Of a stretch of DNA of 64,000 nucleotides, positions 1 to 11,297 are shown one piece after another; the stretch's first letter is position 1; each line of letters opens with the position of its first letter. The translations under genes were made by a program, and so were the position numbers. A model generated the notes under the pieces. That model was given only the letters and a program-made list of their open reading frames with translations, searched no databases and was not told the DNA's origin. This DNA comes from Ophiodon elongatus. Its lineage: Eukaryota > Chordata > Actinopteri > Perciformes > Hexagrammidae. Location: the NCBI GenBank assembly GCA_016806645.1, contig JACSYO010001880.1, positions 446,501-510,500 of the forward strand, read 5' to 3'.

Positions 1-3000
1 TTTTGCTTGTAACCTGCAGACAATTCACCAAGGATAGATAATGATTCAGGGTTAATTGTAAACATTGACACTGGGCTCTAAATTCATTGTCAACATCACA
101 TCCCATTTCACCACAGATCACATGTCAACAATGATGGCCACACACTCTGCAGCCTATACATTATTTAGAATTGAAGTGCGTAGGAGTGCACCTTTAAAAT
201 GCCAAACCTTTTTTACATGCCCTGTAATAGCAGTTAAATACATAAGCATTAGTGGGCTTTGTTTTTGCCTCTAGCTTTGACCCATGTAATGGCCGACAGT
301 CAGTATTTAAAATGTTATTTCACAATAAACTTCATAGACAAATTTTGGTATTACTGGAAATTAGGCAGATTTACATGTGTATACCAATTAATTTATTCTA
401 AAGACCAGTTTACAGCCTCATTATTAAAATGTTACACTCAAACCTACCTGTTTGTGGTCAATTGGATTCGGTATTTCTTCTGTCTTAATGTGTTATAATT
501 TTGTATTAGTTATCAACAGGCGGAAAAAAAAGTTATTTTTTTATATTTTATAATTTGTTGGTTGTTATTTTATTTTTAATTGTCATTTTAAATGTTTAAC
601 GTGAAAAAGATCTCTTGCAGTAAAAAATGGTTTGGGGTAAAAGGCACACAACTTAACTGTTTTGGTTCTTACTGCTCTTGTAAGCATGCAGATGTTTTCA
701 GGAAAAAACAAAATGCTCTAAAAACCCACTGTACGGCAAACAGAGCACTGACACAGTTAGCGACTAGCTGGAGAAAAAAGTGCAGCATTTAGCAGTGTCA
801 GAGCCAGATACAGAGCTAAAAGAGAGTGAGTATTGAACTTACATTCATCAGGGAGAGAGAAACACAACTCCAAATGAATGATGATGTTGCTGCATATGTG
901 TAAATAAGCAATTGTTTGATAACAAGTTACACAATAACTTGTTTTGTTCATTCTGTACACATTACATCCGTTGCACTTCTGTCCATTTTGGGAGAGGGAT
1001 CCTCCTCTGTTGCTCTCCATACAGAGGATGTTGTATACGGTACAGATTGTAAAGCCCTCAAAGGCAAATTTGCAATTTTTGATTTTGGGCTATACAAATA
1101 CATTGAATACAATTTTTTGGGGGGGGGGAATTTAATGTGATAATATGTCAGTGTTGTGTTGGCAGCTTGTTACAACCCAAGTGGCCAAAACATAATAAAT
1201 GAATGCAGGTTAAATACCTGTTGGTTTCAGTACTTTTAAATGTTTAAGATATTATCATTTTTATATTTGATTAAATGGTTCCCATATAACAACACATTTT
1301 AATTATTTAGCAGTAGTAGTTTTAGGCAGAAGTATAAGTAGCAGTAATGGTGTAGCATTTGGTTTATTACCAGTATCATTATAATGAGTAATTGTCCTAC
1401 ATAGGATATTTTTATCTATCTCATGATAGAAGTATTAGTATCTTACATCAGTTATTTTTTAACTCCTTTCTTCGGTGTGGCTCTACTACCCATCAGCTCT
1501 ATGAGGCCAAATTTCTTAAACATCTAACACAACGTTGTCTGAACCAACAGCAAATTACTTTTCTTTAAAAGAATGCGCTGACCATCTAGTATAGGAGTGG
1601 ACAGTCAGAAAGCACACCGGCAGTGCTGTCAATTCAGAGACAAATCCCATCTCCATCTCTAGACCCCTTAAGCCCAAGGGGCGGGCTAGTGAAATAGAAA
1701 GATTATGGTGACGGGGGATGCTATTGTAGGTGGGAAATGGGGGACTGGACCAAAGGAGGCAGAGGCTTGAGGTGAGTGGAAATAAGGAAGGGGGAGAATG
1801 GGAGCCACATGCCTCTTGTATCCTAAAGCAATATGCAGGATGGGGGTGGAGGTGGAGGTGGGGGTCGGCTGTACAGGATGAGGAGAGAGTCTAGACTGCA
1901 TTGACCCTTCTGAAGCCAGGTTTTCTCTTCAGGTCAAGCTTGATATGGAGAAGATAATGGAAAAGCTTGGGGGAGTTTTCAAATAAAAAACAGATTGGTA
2001 GACAGAGTGTCCCTGTTCTTGCTTCTATGTAATCCCTAACTGTATGGAGGTAATAGCTTGGAAGTGATGGGAAACCTTTCTTCTTTCAAAAAGGGGCCAG
2101 GAAACCTCAGCGGCATGGCTGGATGCTTGGATCAGTTGCCTTTGTGGCACCCAGGGTTGTTTTAAATGGCTCACTTGTTCAAAGCTCCCGTGACTCTCTC
2201 CATGTCGGTTCATGTAACTGCAGCAGCAAAAGCGCTCACCAAAACAGGTGGTTGTACCTGCACATCCATCCACTTTCCATTCTGTATAAGAGTTCTGAAT
2301 TCCTTTGTCATAGCCCGCAACCGTGCAGTAAATAAAATGTATAAGCAGTGGTAAATTACCCACAGGGTGCAAGCAGTGTCCCGGTGCTTTGGGTTTTGCT
2401 CCTTATTATTTCTGTGCCAATGACACATCGCTCAACTTACACTTAATGACTCAGCTGTGAGCACTGACAGTTGACAGTGGTTGGCTGCCCAGGGGCCCCA
2501 TGCTGAGAGAAGGGGGTGGCGCGAGGCAGACAAGGTGGGATGTAATGACTTCCTGTAATTTGGAGGGAATCCACTGAGCTGCTCACAGTCAAAATGAAAG
2601 CCTTCCTCTTGTTCCGTCTCTCTACAGCCACCAAGCTCCACTGCTTTCAAAAGCCTGAAAAGAGAGGTTCAGAGAACCAATTCTCCCTGGTTGGTGTCCC
2701 CCAGGGGTTAGTCCTGGGACCATCTCAAATCAGCTACAGCCCTGGAGCCTTGTTCTTTCCCCAAGGAGCGGCACCGCAGACAGACAGTCAGACTGCCCAT
2801 CCTCTGCTATATGGCCCAGGCGCAGCCAGCCAGCACAACTCTCCTGAGATCCTCCTTAGTGGAAAGAGAGCTCAGTGGAGCTTATGCTGCTTGTATCTGT
2901 CTGTCTGTCTTTCTTTCTGTCTGACACCCTCTCGTGTCTCCTTATTTCTCTCGCTTCCCTTTAATATCTCAATCCAAGGCAAAGGAGGCGATGCATTTTA

Positions 3001-4125
3001 AAGCTCCACATCCAGTGTTCCTATTTGTCGCATTAGAAAGACAAAAAGAGCATAATGTGATCTTTAAAATAAAGAGTTTTCAACTATATGACAAGCTTGT
3101 GCGGATAAGTTTGCATAGAAGCATCCTGTCATGAAAATGATTGTGTGCACAGTAACTAATAATTATACTTTGTTAACCTCAGCATGCTTTATTGTCTTGA
3201 CTGTCTAAATGACACTCAGCTTCGCAAGAAGACTTGGCTCGAGCCATGAGCAGATCGCCCAGTTTGATCACTTTGTCACACAACACTATCCTACCAAGTT
3301 GTCAAAGAGACACTGTAGTGGTTTTGCTTGATAGATGGTGAATGGTGCTTATACAAGGAGCCACTCCAGTGCGCCCATAAATATGCATCGTGACATTTGG
3401 AACAAAGCCGCTCGTCCTCTCTTTCCTGATGAGCTCTGCCTGCATACTATAACATATTGCCATACTGTCACACCTTGTGTTTCATAGCCAATCTCTCTGT
3501 TCATCAACTTGGCAGATAACCTCTAGATGCTGACAGATGATATGGGGGATGGCATTAGGGCTCTATTGTATGCAAAACCAGGATGTGAAATTCCAACAGG
3601 GATGCGTATACCAGTAATTATTAATTAATCCTTATTATTTCATAGTGTATGCTTGTATGACGATAAAAAAAAAATAGTATTGTGTTCTTCAGACATTTTG
3701 GAAAAAGCCAATCAAATTTCTCCATTGATCAACAACAGGTCAGAAGCAAAGACGTGTTCTTACGTTCACAGACCATAGTCTGTGAGGGCAAGTGCAAAAG
3801 AATGCTCTCTGTTCTCACTGAACACATAACTGGCTTCTTTCTCCAAACACCTCATTGCTTTAGAAAGGAATAAATATCCAAGACAGCCAGGAGCAGTTCC
3901 TTTCAAATCCCACACACACGCAGATCTCCCTCTCTCGTCCATGTCTCCCTCTCCTTCTCTCTCTCTGTCATTTGACCAGCAGTGCTTCCTGCCACTGAGG
4001 ACCTGTGACTCATCAGCCAGAATACAGCAGCATTCTCTTGCCCACCCTCTTGAATATTCATAGAAATAAGAGGACTTAAGCTCAGACCCGTCCACCTTGT
4101 ATTCATCCACATTTGTATATATGTA

Positions 4126-4154
4126 GGGGGTGGGGTGGGGGGGCGGGGGGGGGG
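4126..4154 (+). other. G-quadruplex-prone G tract
   Basis: Runs of five, four, seven and ten G separated by single bases (T, T, C) give four G-runs within 29 bases. This fits the standard intramolecular G-quadruplex pattern with very short loops. A second G-rich patch follows at about 4191-4211. It lies about 7 kb upstream of the znf827 start codon. No role can be assigned from sequence. Confidence 0.6.
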
Positions 4155-5712
4155 TTACAAGTAGTACTAGATATCTAAACGGGTGCTGTGGGAGAGGGGG
4201 CGTGGGGGGGCTGTTTTACACTAATTTCTTTATCCCTTTCACAGGAGTGCCATGTTACAAGAGAATTCCTGAGGCGAGCCAATGGCCCGATAAATCTGCC
4301 GGAGCCTCTCTCTCAATTTGTCTCCGTGGAATGTCAGCTGGCAAGCGCCCAGACACTGAGAACCTCTTTTCACAATGCGCCAATCTAACAGACGAGATCC
4401 CATGTTGGAGCTGCAGTACAAGGACTGGCATGGATAAATTGCCACGTGCCTTATCTAGGTCTCTTTATGTCTAACTGTCTGAGGTCTTGCTCCTGAAACG
4501 GCCCTTCGAAGGCCACTTCCTCCCAGACCTAGCGGTTAACCTGAACGGCTGAGTGGGTGACATTGACAAAATGCAGGTGTCACTAAAGAGGAACTTGTGA
4601 TATGACACAGATGCTGTGTCAACCCGTCTTACTGCATATGACCCACAGTGTGAACAGAAATTGTCCTGTTTGGTGTCGTTCATCACTGTGTGGCACAGTC
4701 TCCCACATAGCTCGGTCCAGGTGGTGGAATGGCAGAGTGGGAGAACAGACCATGTTTGTGTGAAGATGCAACAACTATCTCTCTCTTTTTCTTTCTCTCT
4801 TATTCCCTCCCTCCCTCCCTCCCTCCAACTCCCTCTCCATCTTCAGTCAGACTGCTGCAGCAGTCTTTGTACTCTATTTAAAGGTTGTAGGTTAGCAAAC
4901 AACAAGATTCCTTCCCACCTGTACCCCTAAATGAGTCACAAGTCATGAATTAATTAATTAATTTATGTACAGTATTAGCAAGAAAAATACATACAAACTG
5001 TATGTACACTGATGGATAAAATTGTTCTTTCTCAATCAAGATTTCAAGTTTTTAATCACGGATTATATATATAATTCTGCTGACATTAAGCTTCATTACG
5101 AGGCTTTATTCATTTCAATATTCCTGTTATTGCATTTGCTTTAACATTCAAATGATGCAGGACAAAATATAATAAAAACTCTAAATGAATTGCATCCTGT
5201 CCTCGATAACAATTTCTGCACAGCCAACCACACGAGCGTATTTAAGGGGTTCATGTTACTGCGTGACAGTTGGCATGACAGTAAAAAAAAGGCATGTGCC
5301 AAGCGGAGCTGCCAATGCTCAGCATGGCTGGTTTTAATATTTTAATGTGTTTCATTACAACAGTATGGGCCAGATAGCCTCTCTGACGTCCAGACAATTG
5401 TCTGCAAATGAACAAGATTACATGACAAGCCCTGAATGACAGAGCTATCCACTGCTGCCTACCCTAGCCACTTATCTGATGGTAGCCTAGCAACAGATCC
5501 CTGACCTGGCTTTGACCTCCACCCGATAAGGTCAACACCTGAAGGCTCTCTCATTGGAGGGCTGGCTGAGAGAGAGGTGGAGCTTGGGGATGTGGGGAGA
5601 CAAAGGACTCACAGAGCAAGGGCAGCCTCCTCTGCATAGAGTTCCCTGCTTCCTGCTGGCAAAAAAATGTTCAGACAAAAGCATGCCAGACCTCTTTACT
5701 AGAGTTCGTTAT

Positions 5713-5715
<3 letters not shown>

Positions 5716-5799
<84 letters not shown>

Positions 5800-5883
5800 T
5801 GTGCGTGCGTGTGTGTGTGTTTGTTTGTGTGCGTCAGATGCAAGCCAATCATATAAGGCTGGTCAAAAAAAAAAAAAAAAAAA
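5716..5883. repeat. (TG)n microsatellite with adjoining poly-A
   Basis: A pure TG run fills 5716-5796 (about 40 units). It is followed by interrupted TG/TTTG/TGCG to about 5838 and a 19-base A run at 5865-5883. The long Cys-Val open frames over this stretch come from the repeat only. Confidence 0.95.
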
Positions 5884-6546
5884 CCACTTGCCAGTGCAAT
5901 GTCCCCTGTAGCAAATTTAGACAGCAGTACCTTGTTTTACACAGGGTCAAAAACATCAATGAGAGGAAAAAACAGCAGCTGTAACTTGTTATAATGAAAA
6001 TGATTGTGGTGGCAAACAGAAAAGACACTTTATGAAGGAGGTGCTGAATGTGAAATTAATCGACCAGAGCGGCCCACCCTGACAGACATCCCCACTTCTC
6101 TAGCATTTGTGTGCACCCACATACAAATCTCTCTCGGTTTAACAGCAGTGATATGGAAGTTAATCCAAATTGTGATAGTGGCAATATCCTATTAGACCAT
6201 GGCAATAAAATCAAGCTGAGACTGGTAACACATTACAGATATCAGAACATGCTCAGCACGCTCCATTACAGTACGAAGTGACATTAATCAGCGGGGGTCC
6301 TCTTACACACACATAGACGCATTAAAACAAACATTCAAATCATACACACAGATGTGCACAAGCCTAAAGTACACCTCAAAAGAACACATGTTTTGAGAGT
6401 TGAAGTGCTCCTTCATCCGATATTATTTTAAATGGTATGGAGAATTAATCAGATAAATGCAGGCGTATTGTAAAGAAAAAAGGTATATCAAGCAGCCAAG
6501 GGCAGAAGGGTGGACATATGAAGAGCTGTTAATAACACTTTTTGTA

Positions 6547-6569
6547 ATTATCATATTATATATGATAAT
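6547..6569. repeat. Perfect AT-rich inverted repeat
   Basis: Arms ATTATCATAT and ATATGATAAT are exact reverse complements around a 3-base TAT spacer. The arms are almost entirely A/T, so a cruciform is possible but chance is not excluded. It lies in an AT-rich unique stretch (about 6420-6760) without microsatellites. Confidence 0.5.
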
Positions 6570-7060
6570 AATTTTTGCTCACAGAGCCTCTGGAATAAAA
6601 AGAAGTGATTTAGAGGAAGCTGGCAGACAGTGTTACTGTTCCAGTGCTCTGTGGCTTTCTGTGAAAAATGTATTGCAATTCAGTTCGCAAACTGCTCGAA
6701 ATGATAAAAGAGCACATCGTTTTTAGGACTGTGTTCACAAGGAGTGTGCCACTTATCACACTGATTTCTTTCAGTTTTTAGTCAGTCTTTAGTTAGACAG
6801 GGCTGCATTTGACACTGTGCATATCTTTTTCTTTCTGATGGGCATATTGGCGTTGGCACTGCGGGGATTATCATTCAGCCTGTCAGGTTTGGCACTGCTA
6901 AAATAACTCTTGTACCCGAGTTGAAGGACCTTCGCTTCCCTCCGGGGGCCTTTTGCAAGACCTCTGCCCCAGTTCACCCAGGCCAACCTATAGGCTCCTC
7001 CTCCGTGTATGTGTGTGTATGTGCGTGTTTGCACTGGCGTCTTACTGCGGGGAAACTGTT

Positions 7061-7101
7061 GAAGGTCAAAGGGCAGGAAGTTGGCCACCTGCCTCTGTCA
7101 C
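7061..7101 (+). promoter_or_regulatory. DR1-like nuclear receptor half-site pair plus E-box, copy A
   Basis: AGGTCAAAGGGCA at 7063-7075 is a direct repeat of AGGTCA-type half sites spaced by one base, the pattern bound by RXR heterodimers, HNF4 and COUP-TF. It is followed at 7085-7101 by CCACCTGCCTCTGTCAC, which contains a CACCTG E-box. A diverged copy of the same arrangement lies about 480 bases downstream (7539-7584), which makes it less likely to be a single chance match. Binding is inferred. Confidence 0.35.
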
Positions 7102-7538
7102 TTTAGTAAAAGTAGTGGTAGCAGAGAGAGGAAGTGGTACCAGAGAGAGGAGGACATGACAGACAGAGAAAGTAAGAGTATCTGTCAGTATGTGTTCAGG
7201 TTTTTGTCTGACAGTTGAATTTACAAGAAGGTCAGACGGGTTATAGTGTAACAATCCTTAAATAAGTAAAATATCTTTGCAATTGAAGTCGCATCCTCGA
7301 AAAAAAACCAGCACTTTCTCATGTTTTTTTTCACTGAGCATTTTGTTGACCTTAGTGAAACTCGGTTGATCTGATCTGCAGACTTTATGTCTGATTAAAG
7401 TAAACGACTGCTACAGGCTTTTGAGTTTCCTAGGACCACTGCAGAATAACCTACAAGGATCTCTCCACTGGTATTTGCTAGAGGCGACAACCCTTCTCGC
7501 TCCCTGCATTAAATGTGCCAACCGAGGACGAGAGCATA

Positions 7539-7584
7539 GAAGGCCAGAGGGCAAAAAAGGGTGTGAACCACCTGCTTCTGTCAC
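7539..7584 (+). promoter_or_regulatory. DR1-like plus E-box element, diverged copy B
   Basis: AGGCCAGAGGGCA (7541-7553) followed by CCACCTGCTTCTGTCAC (7568-7584) has the same order as copy A at 7061-7101. The DR1 part has 2 substitutions in 13 bases and the E-box part has 1 in 17. The spacer is longer and not conserved. The first half site (AGGCCA) is weaker than in copy A. Confidence 0.3.
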
Positions 7585-10500
7585 ACTGTCAGGATGAAGG
7601 CGAACGAGTGCAAATAGGGTGAAGTGTGTGTGTGCACGGTTAGGGATATTGTGTAGAAAGGGGACAGGTGGCACGCCGGACAGCACTGGCACAAGCCACC
7701 CCAGGATTTATCACTCAGCGACAGTCACGGCTGGGCAGGGGACAGATGTTTCTGTTTACCCCAGGGCAACATCTGACTGGCCGAGCCTAACGTTAGCCTG
7801 ACCAGCCTTGCCCGCCGCACAGGACAGGGACTGAGAGCAGAGAGGAGAGGAAGAAAAAGAAGCAGTGAAAAGGAGAAGAAACTGGAGGATGTTCAGTTTG
7901 CCTCCAAGGCACAGAGGCAAGTTAGCTCATTTCTCTCCAGTCTGCTCCATCCTCCACTGAAGCACCTGAAACTCATTTAGCCTCCACTAACTGTTGTGCC
8001 ACTATAGGGAACCATTTTAATAAGTAGTAATAATGCCGACTGACAATATGAGCAGTTTTCAAAGCAGGGAACCTGCACCAGTCATTGGTGAGTGAAACTA
8101 AACCATTCTAATTGAACTTGAGTATATTCTACATCTTCACTTCGTTAGAAAAGCAGACACAAATGAACAGCACTTATTGTGATGTTATTTAGGGGTAGAC
8201 AGTGAAAGCCATTTTGAATTAGCGTATAGTGTACAGTGTTCCAGCTGGGAAATTTGAGTGCTGTCACTGGTAATATAGCTGGAGCACTCATCCCCGGAGC
8301 AATGAGAAATGACCTTTAGGTTCAACCCCGGCTGAGGTCATGGCAGTGTTGCCATGGCTACTATCAGCAGTCTGCCCTGTTGCCAGCATTACCTCAGCTG
8401 CCTGGCATTGTCAGGGTCATAGAACAGGCTGTGACCTCCCTGTGGTGATCAAACTCAAAAAACACCATCAAGACACTTAGAGTCTAGTATAGAATATTTT
8501 TTGTTTATGAAAAATGTTTAGTGGAAACGATAGCACTGTGCAGAAGTTTAAGATTTCAACATCTGAAATAAGTCCGTCTGGTAAATGAAGTTTGATATTA
8601 AATGGGGTTTGCGATCATTAATTACCCCTAATGTGGTGTAATAAGCAAAGGCTGGATACACAGAGCAAGATTTAGCACTGATTAAGCCGTCCAGCACGAC
8701 AATTTCTGCTTCCCTAGGATTGTTAATACGAAATCCGTCTGCATTAACTTCACTCTCAGAAATCTAGAAACCCACAGAACAACGACATTCATCTGTTATT
8801 TCATCAAGACGTACAAACCAGAGCTGCTGCATTACAATGATTTAGTGGGATATTACAAATCTTGTTCCCACTGCACTGCATTTTATAGACATGGTCACTG
8901 ATCTGAACCAGAAAATGTCTATGTATGCTCTTATAGTCAGCTTTTATTAAAATCTTATTTCTAGCTTATGCGTGCACCAGCATAAAATCTCAAACACATG
9001 TATGTCGGACAAACTGTTTAATTATAAACTCGTTGTCTGAGTTGATTGTTGTACCAGCAAACCTATAGTAGATATCAAAGTACTTTTCCCCTGAGTACTT
9101 AAAGAAATCATCTTGAGGTCCTGCCATATGCATATTTTGTGCTGACAGAAAAAAAAGACAATGTGCAAGAAATGCAAAAACCAAAAAGGATTTAACCTCT
9201 CCCTTGTAGCAGCTCATCCACTCTTTGGTCAGAGCAACTGTCCACAGACCATCCATCTGCAGGTGAAGGTGAGAAACACAGCTGTCTAGACAAACACAAA
9301 CACATTCACACTATTAAGATTGTAATGTAAGCCATTATAAGATTCAGTATCACAACCCAACATTATCCTCTCCACAAATGAAAAACCTAATGGGATGTCT
9401 TAATCATTTCATGCAGGAGATGCAATAAAATATTACTCCTTTCTATTTGTGGAACATGTTTGTCCACTCTCCTCCTGATAGGCCCCATTTAATCATGTTG
9501 TTCTGTTTCCTAATTAGCAGAAATGCAAAGTGTCTTTGTCACCTGTGGACAGCCAAGAGGGCTAATTTAGGCTTTTCACTAATTGCCACGGTAACGAGCC
9601 TCCTGCGCCTCCGCTGGGGGTGGGTGGAAGGCATGGCAGGAGGAGGACTGGAGGATGGAAGGATGGAGGGATGAAGACACAGCTCTCCTCACACACGGCC
9701 GAGGTGTGAAAGAACGCGGCAGGCCAACAGAACGCAGCCTGGAGGAGTCCAACAGCAGGGAGTGGGGGACAGCCTGCGCTGTGAAAAAGCCCCAACACCC
9801 AGCTGAGAGGGAGGAGGATTCAGCTCTGGCCAGTTTTGGTCTCTCAACTTTGATGAGGAGATGACTACACTGGGTTTGATAATTGTTGGACATTTTTCTG
9901 ACGCTGACACCTGTTATTGTCCCCACCTGATTTGATACTGGTTCCCACACAATGTACTTTTTTTTTTATTACTGTTCTTTTAATAGACAAATTGTAGGTC
10001 TAACTCAGCAGGCAGTTTTTAAATTAGCAGCTTGACATGTATGAAGCCTGTGTGTGAGACGTGGAGGCAGGAGGAGGTGATGACAGATATAAACCAAATT
10101 AAAATATAGGATGTTTGATCATGATTATGTTTGTGTTATTAGTGAATCAACAGTTGACGCTTTTAGTTGCTTTTCCTCATGCAACTTTTTATAGTTGCAG
10201 CCTGGTAGAAACTTTTCTGGGGAAAGAGTGGATATAATAAGCCAAAGACTTGAAATGTCTTCTTTAAGTATATAAATACTGTGGATTTACAATAATAATA
10301 ATTATATAGTTTAAAAATCCCACAGTATTAGTATTAAATTACATAGCACCATATGTTTAATATGTGTATTGTAAGTTTGCAAAATCAGGGTGTAAAAATG
10401 TCATCCAGTCAATATTATAATAATAATATAATAACATAAGTCATTTTCAGCTTCATTTTTTTTTTTACCTTGCTGCAACTGGGATTCTTATCTTTAATTA

Positions 10501-11188
10501 AGAAACAGATTTGGTTGTAGTGCTTCATTGTCTGTTTTGCTAAAGCAAGCTAAAGGCATGTTTAACATGCATCTGCGTTATGTATTCATAGCGTCTAAAT
10601 TGACGTGTACATTCATATTTGTATCATTCGCTTTATTGCATAAATTATTATCGTCACTCACCATTATATTATTTTTGAAGTTAATTAAATAGATTCCGTT
10701 AATGTAATTCGACTCGATCAATGTGGTCCCTCTGCTGATTTATACCCTCTTTGCTTTTTTTTTTTTTTTTTTCAAATACATTTTCTTTTCAGCAATACAC
10801 CCTGAAAGCTTGGGGGCACCTTGTCCGTCCGCTGCTCTCGGGGGCGAGCTCCTCGCATGTGTGCGTGCGCGCAAGAGCGTTGTTCGAGCGTGTGCGTGAG
10901 CGAGCGTGTGAATGTGTGTGAGTGAAGTGTCTGTCTGCGTGCGTGCCTGCGCGCGCGCGTGCAAGTGTGTGTGTGGCTGCTCTGCTGTTGCTGCCCTTTG
11001 ATCCCTGCATTAGTGTTAGTTAGGGGCTCGGAGACACACTTGCACCGAGAGCAGCCATAGTCAAGACACGGCAACAACAACAGCGGCACCTCCTCCGCCT
11101 GTGTTCCCATTCCCCAACAATACACTTTAAACCGAGCAAAGCCAGGTGCACGACCAAGTCCCTGCCATCACTGGCGCCTCCAGTCTCA

Positions 11189-11242
11189 ATGGGAAAAACC
11201 TTTTTTCTTCTTATCCCTAAACAAGGACGAGAATGTGATTAA
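11189..11242 (+). promoter_or_regulatory. Upstream ORF (17 codons) in the znf827 leader
   Basis: An ATG at 11189 opens a 17-codon frame that ends at TAA 11240-11242. It is in the same frame as the main start codon but closed 12 bases before it. Its context is modest (T at -3, G at +4). If the leader is transcribed from upstream, ribosomes would have to reinitiate or leak past it to reach 11255. This assumes the leader is unspliced here. Confidence 0.5.
11233..11238 (+). promoter_or_regulatory. Minimal start-stop uORF (ATG TGA)
   Basis: ATG at 11233 is directly followed by TGA, a start-stop element 22 bases before the main ATG. Its context has A at -3. It lies inside the longer uORF in another frame. 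Start-stop elements are known to stall initiating ribosomes, so this could lower translation of the main frame. That is inference for this gene. Confidence 0.45.
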
Positions 11243-11254
11243 AAACGGGGGAAA

Positions 11255-11297
11255 ATGCCAAGGAGGAAGCAGGAGCAACCCAAGCGCCTGCCTTCAC
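11255..11297 (+). CDS. znf827: znf827 exon 1 (coding part): NuRD-binding N-terminus
   Basis: Encodes MPRRKQEQPKRLPS plus the first base of His15. The RRKQxxP pattern right after the initiator Met is the short motif shared by FOG1, SALL and BCL11 proteins that binds RBBP4/7 of the NuRD complex. I recall human ZNF827 beginning with the same residues, which fixes this start. The ATG has A at -3. The donor CAC/GTAAGT is strong and leaves phase 1. The whole corepressor-recruiting motif is thus on one very small coding exon at the 5' end of a 19.4 kb intron. Confidence 0.93.

Larger units (their letters stand above)
1..10819. other. 5' flanking region, no gene recognised
   Basis: No open frame here has a recognisable domain, plausible codon use together with splice sites, or transposase or reverse-transcriptase motifs. 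All open stretches are short and scattered in both strands. What can be seen: a run of G-tracts at 4126-4154, a long TG microsatellite at 5716-5796 with a poly-A run at 5865-5883, a perfect AT-rich hairpin at 6547-6569, a pair of related DR1-like elements at 7061-7101 and 7539-7584, and otherwise unique AT-rich sequence. It most likely holds distal regulatory sequence for znf827, or intergenic sequence toward an unseen neighbour. Confidence 0.6.

Noticed and set aside
2025..2372. 115-codon minus-strand frame
   Set aside because: No recognisable homology, no repeats of coding character on either side, and competing frames of similar length on the other strand.
5554..5984. Cys-Val-rich open frames
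   Set aside because: Translation of the TG microsatellite.
8275..8345. tRNA-like or tRNA-SINE promoter (GGTTCAACCCC matches a B box at 8319-8329)
   Set aside because: The T-arm stem does not pair, no cloverleaf can be drawn and the A-box match is poor; a chance match or very old SINE remnant.
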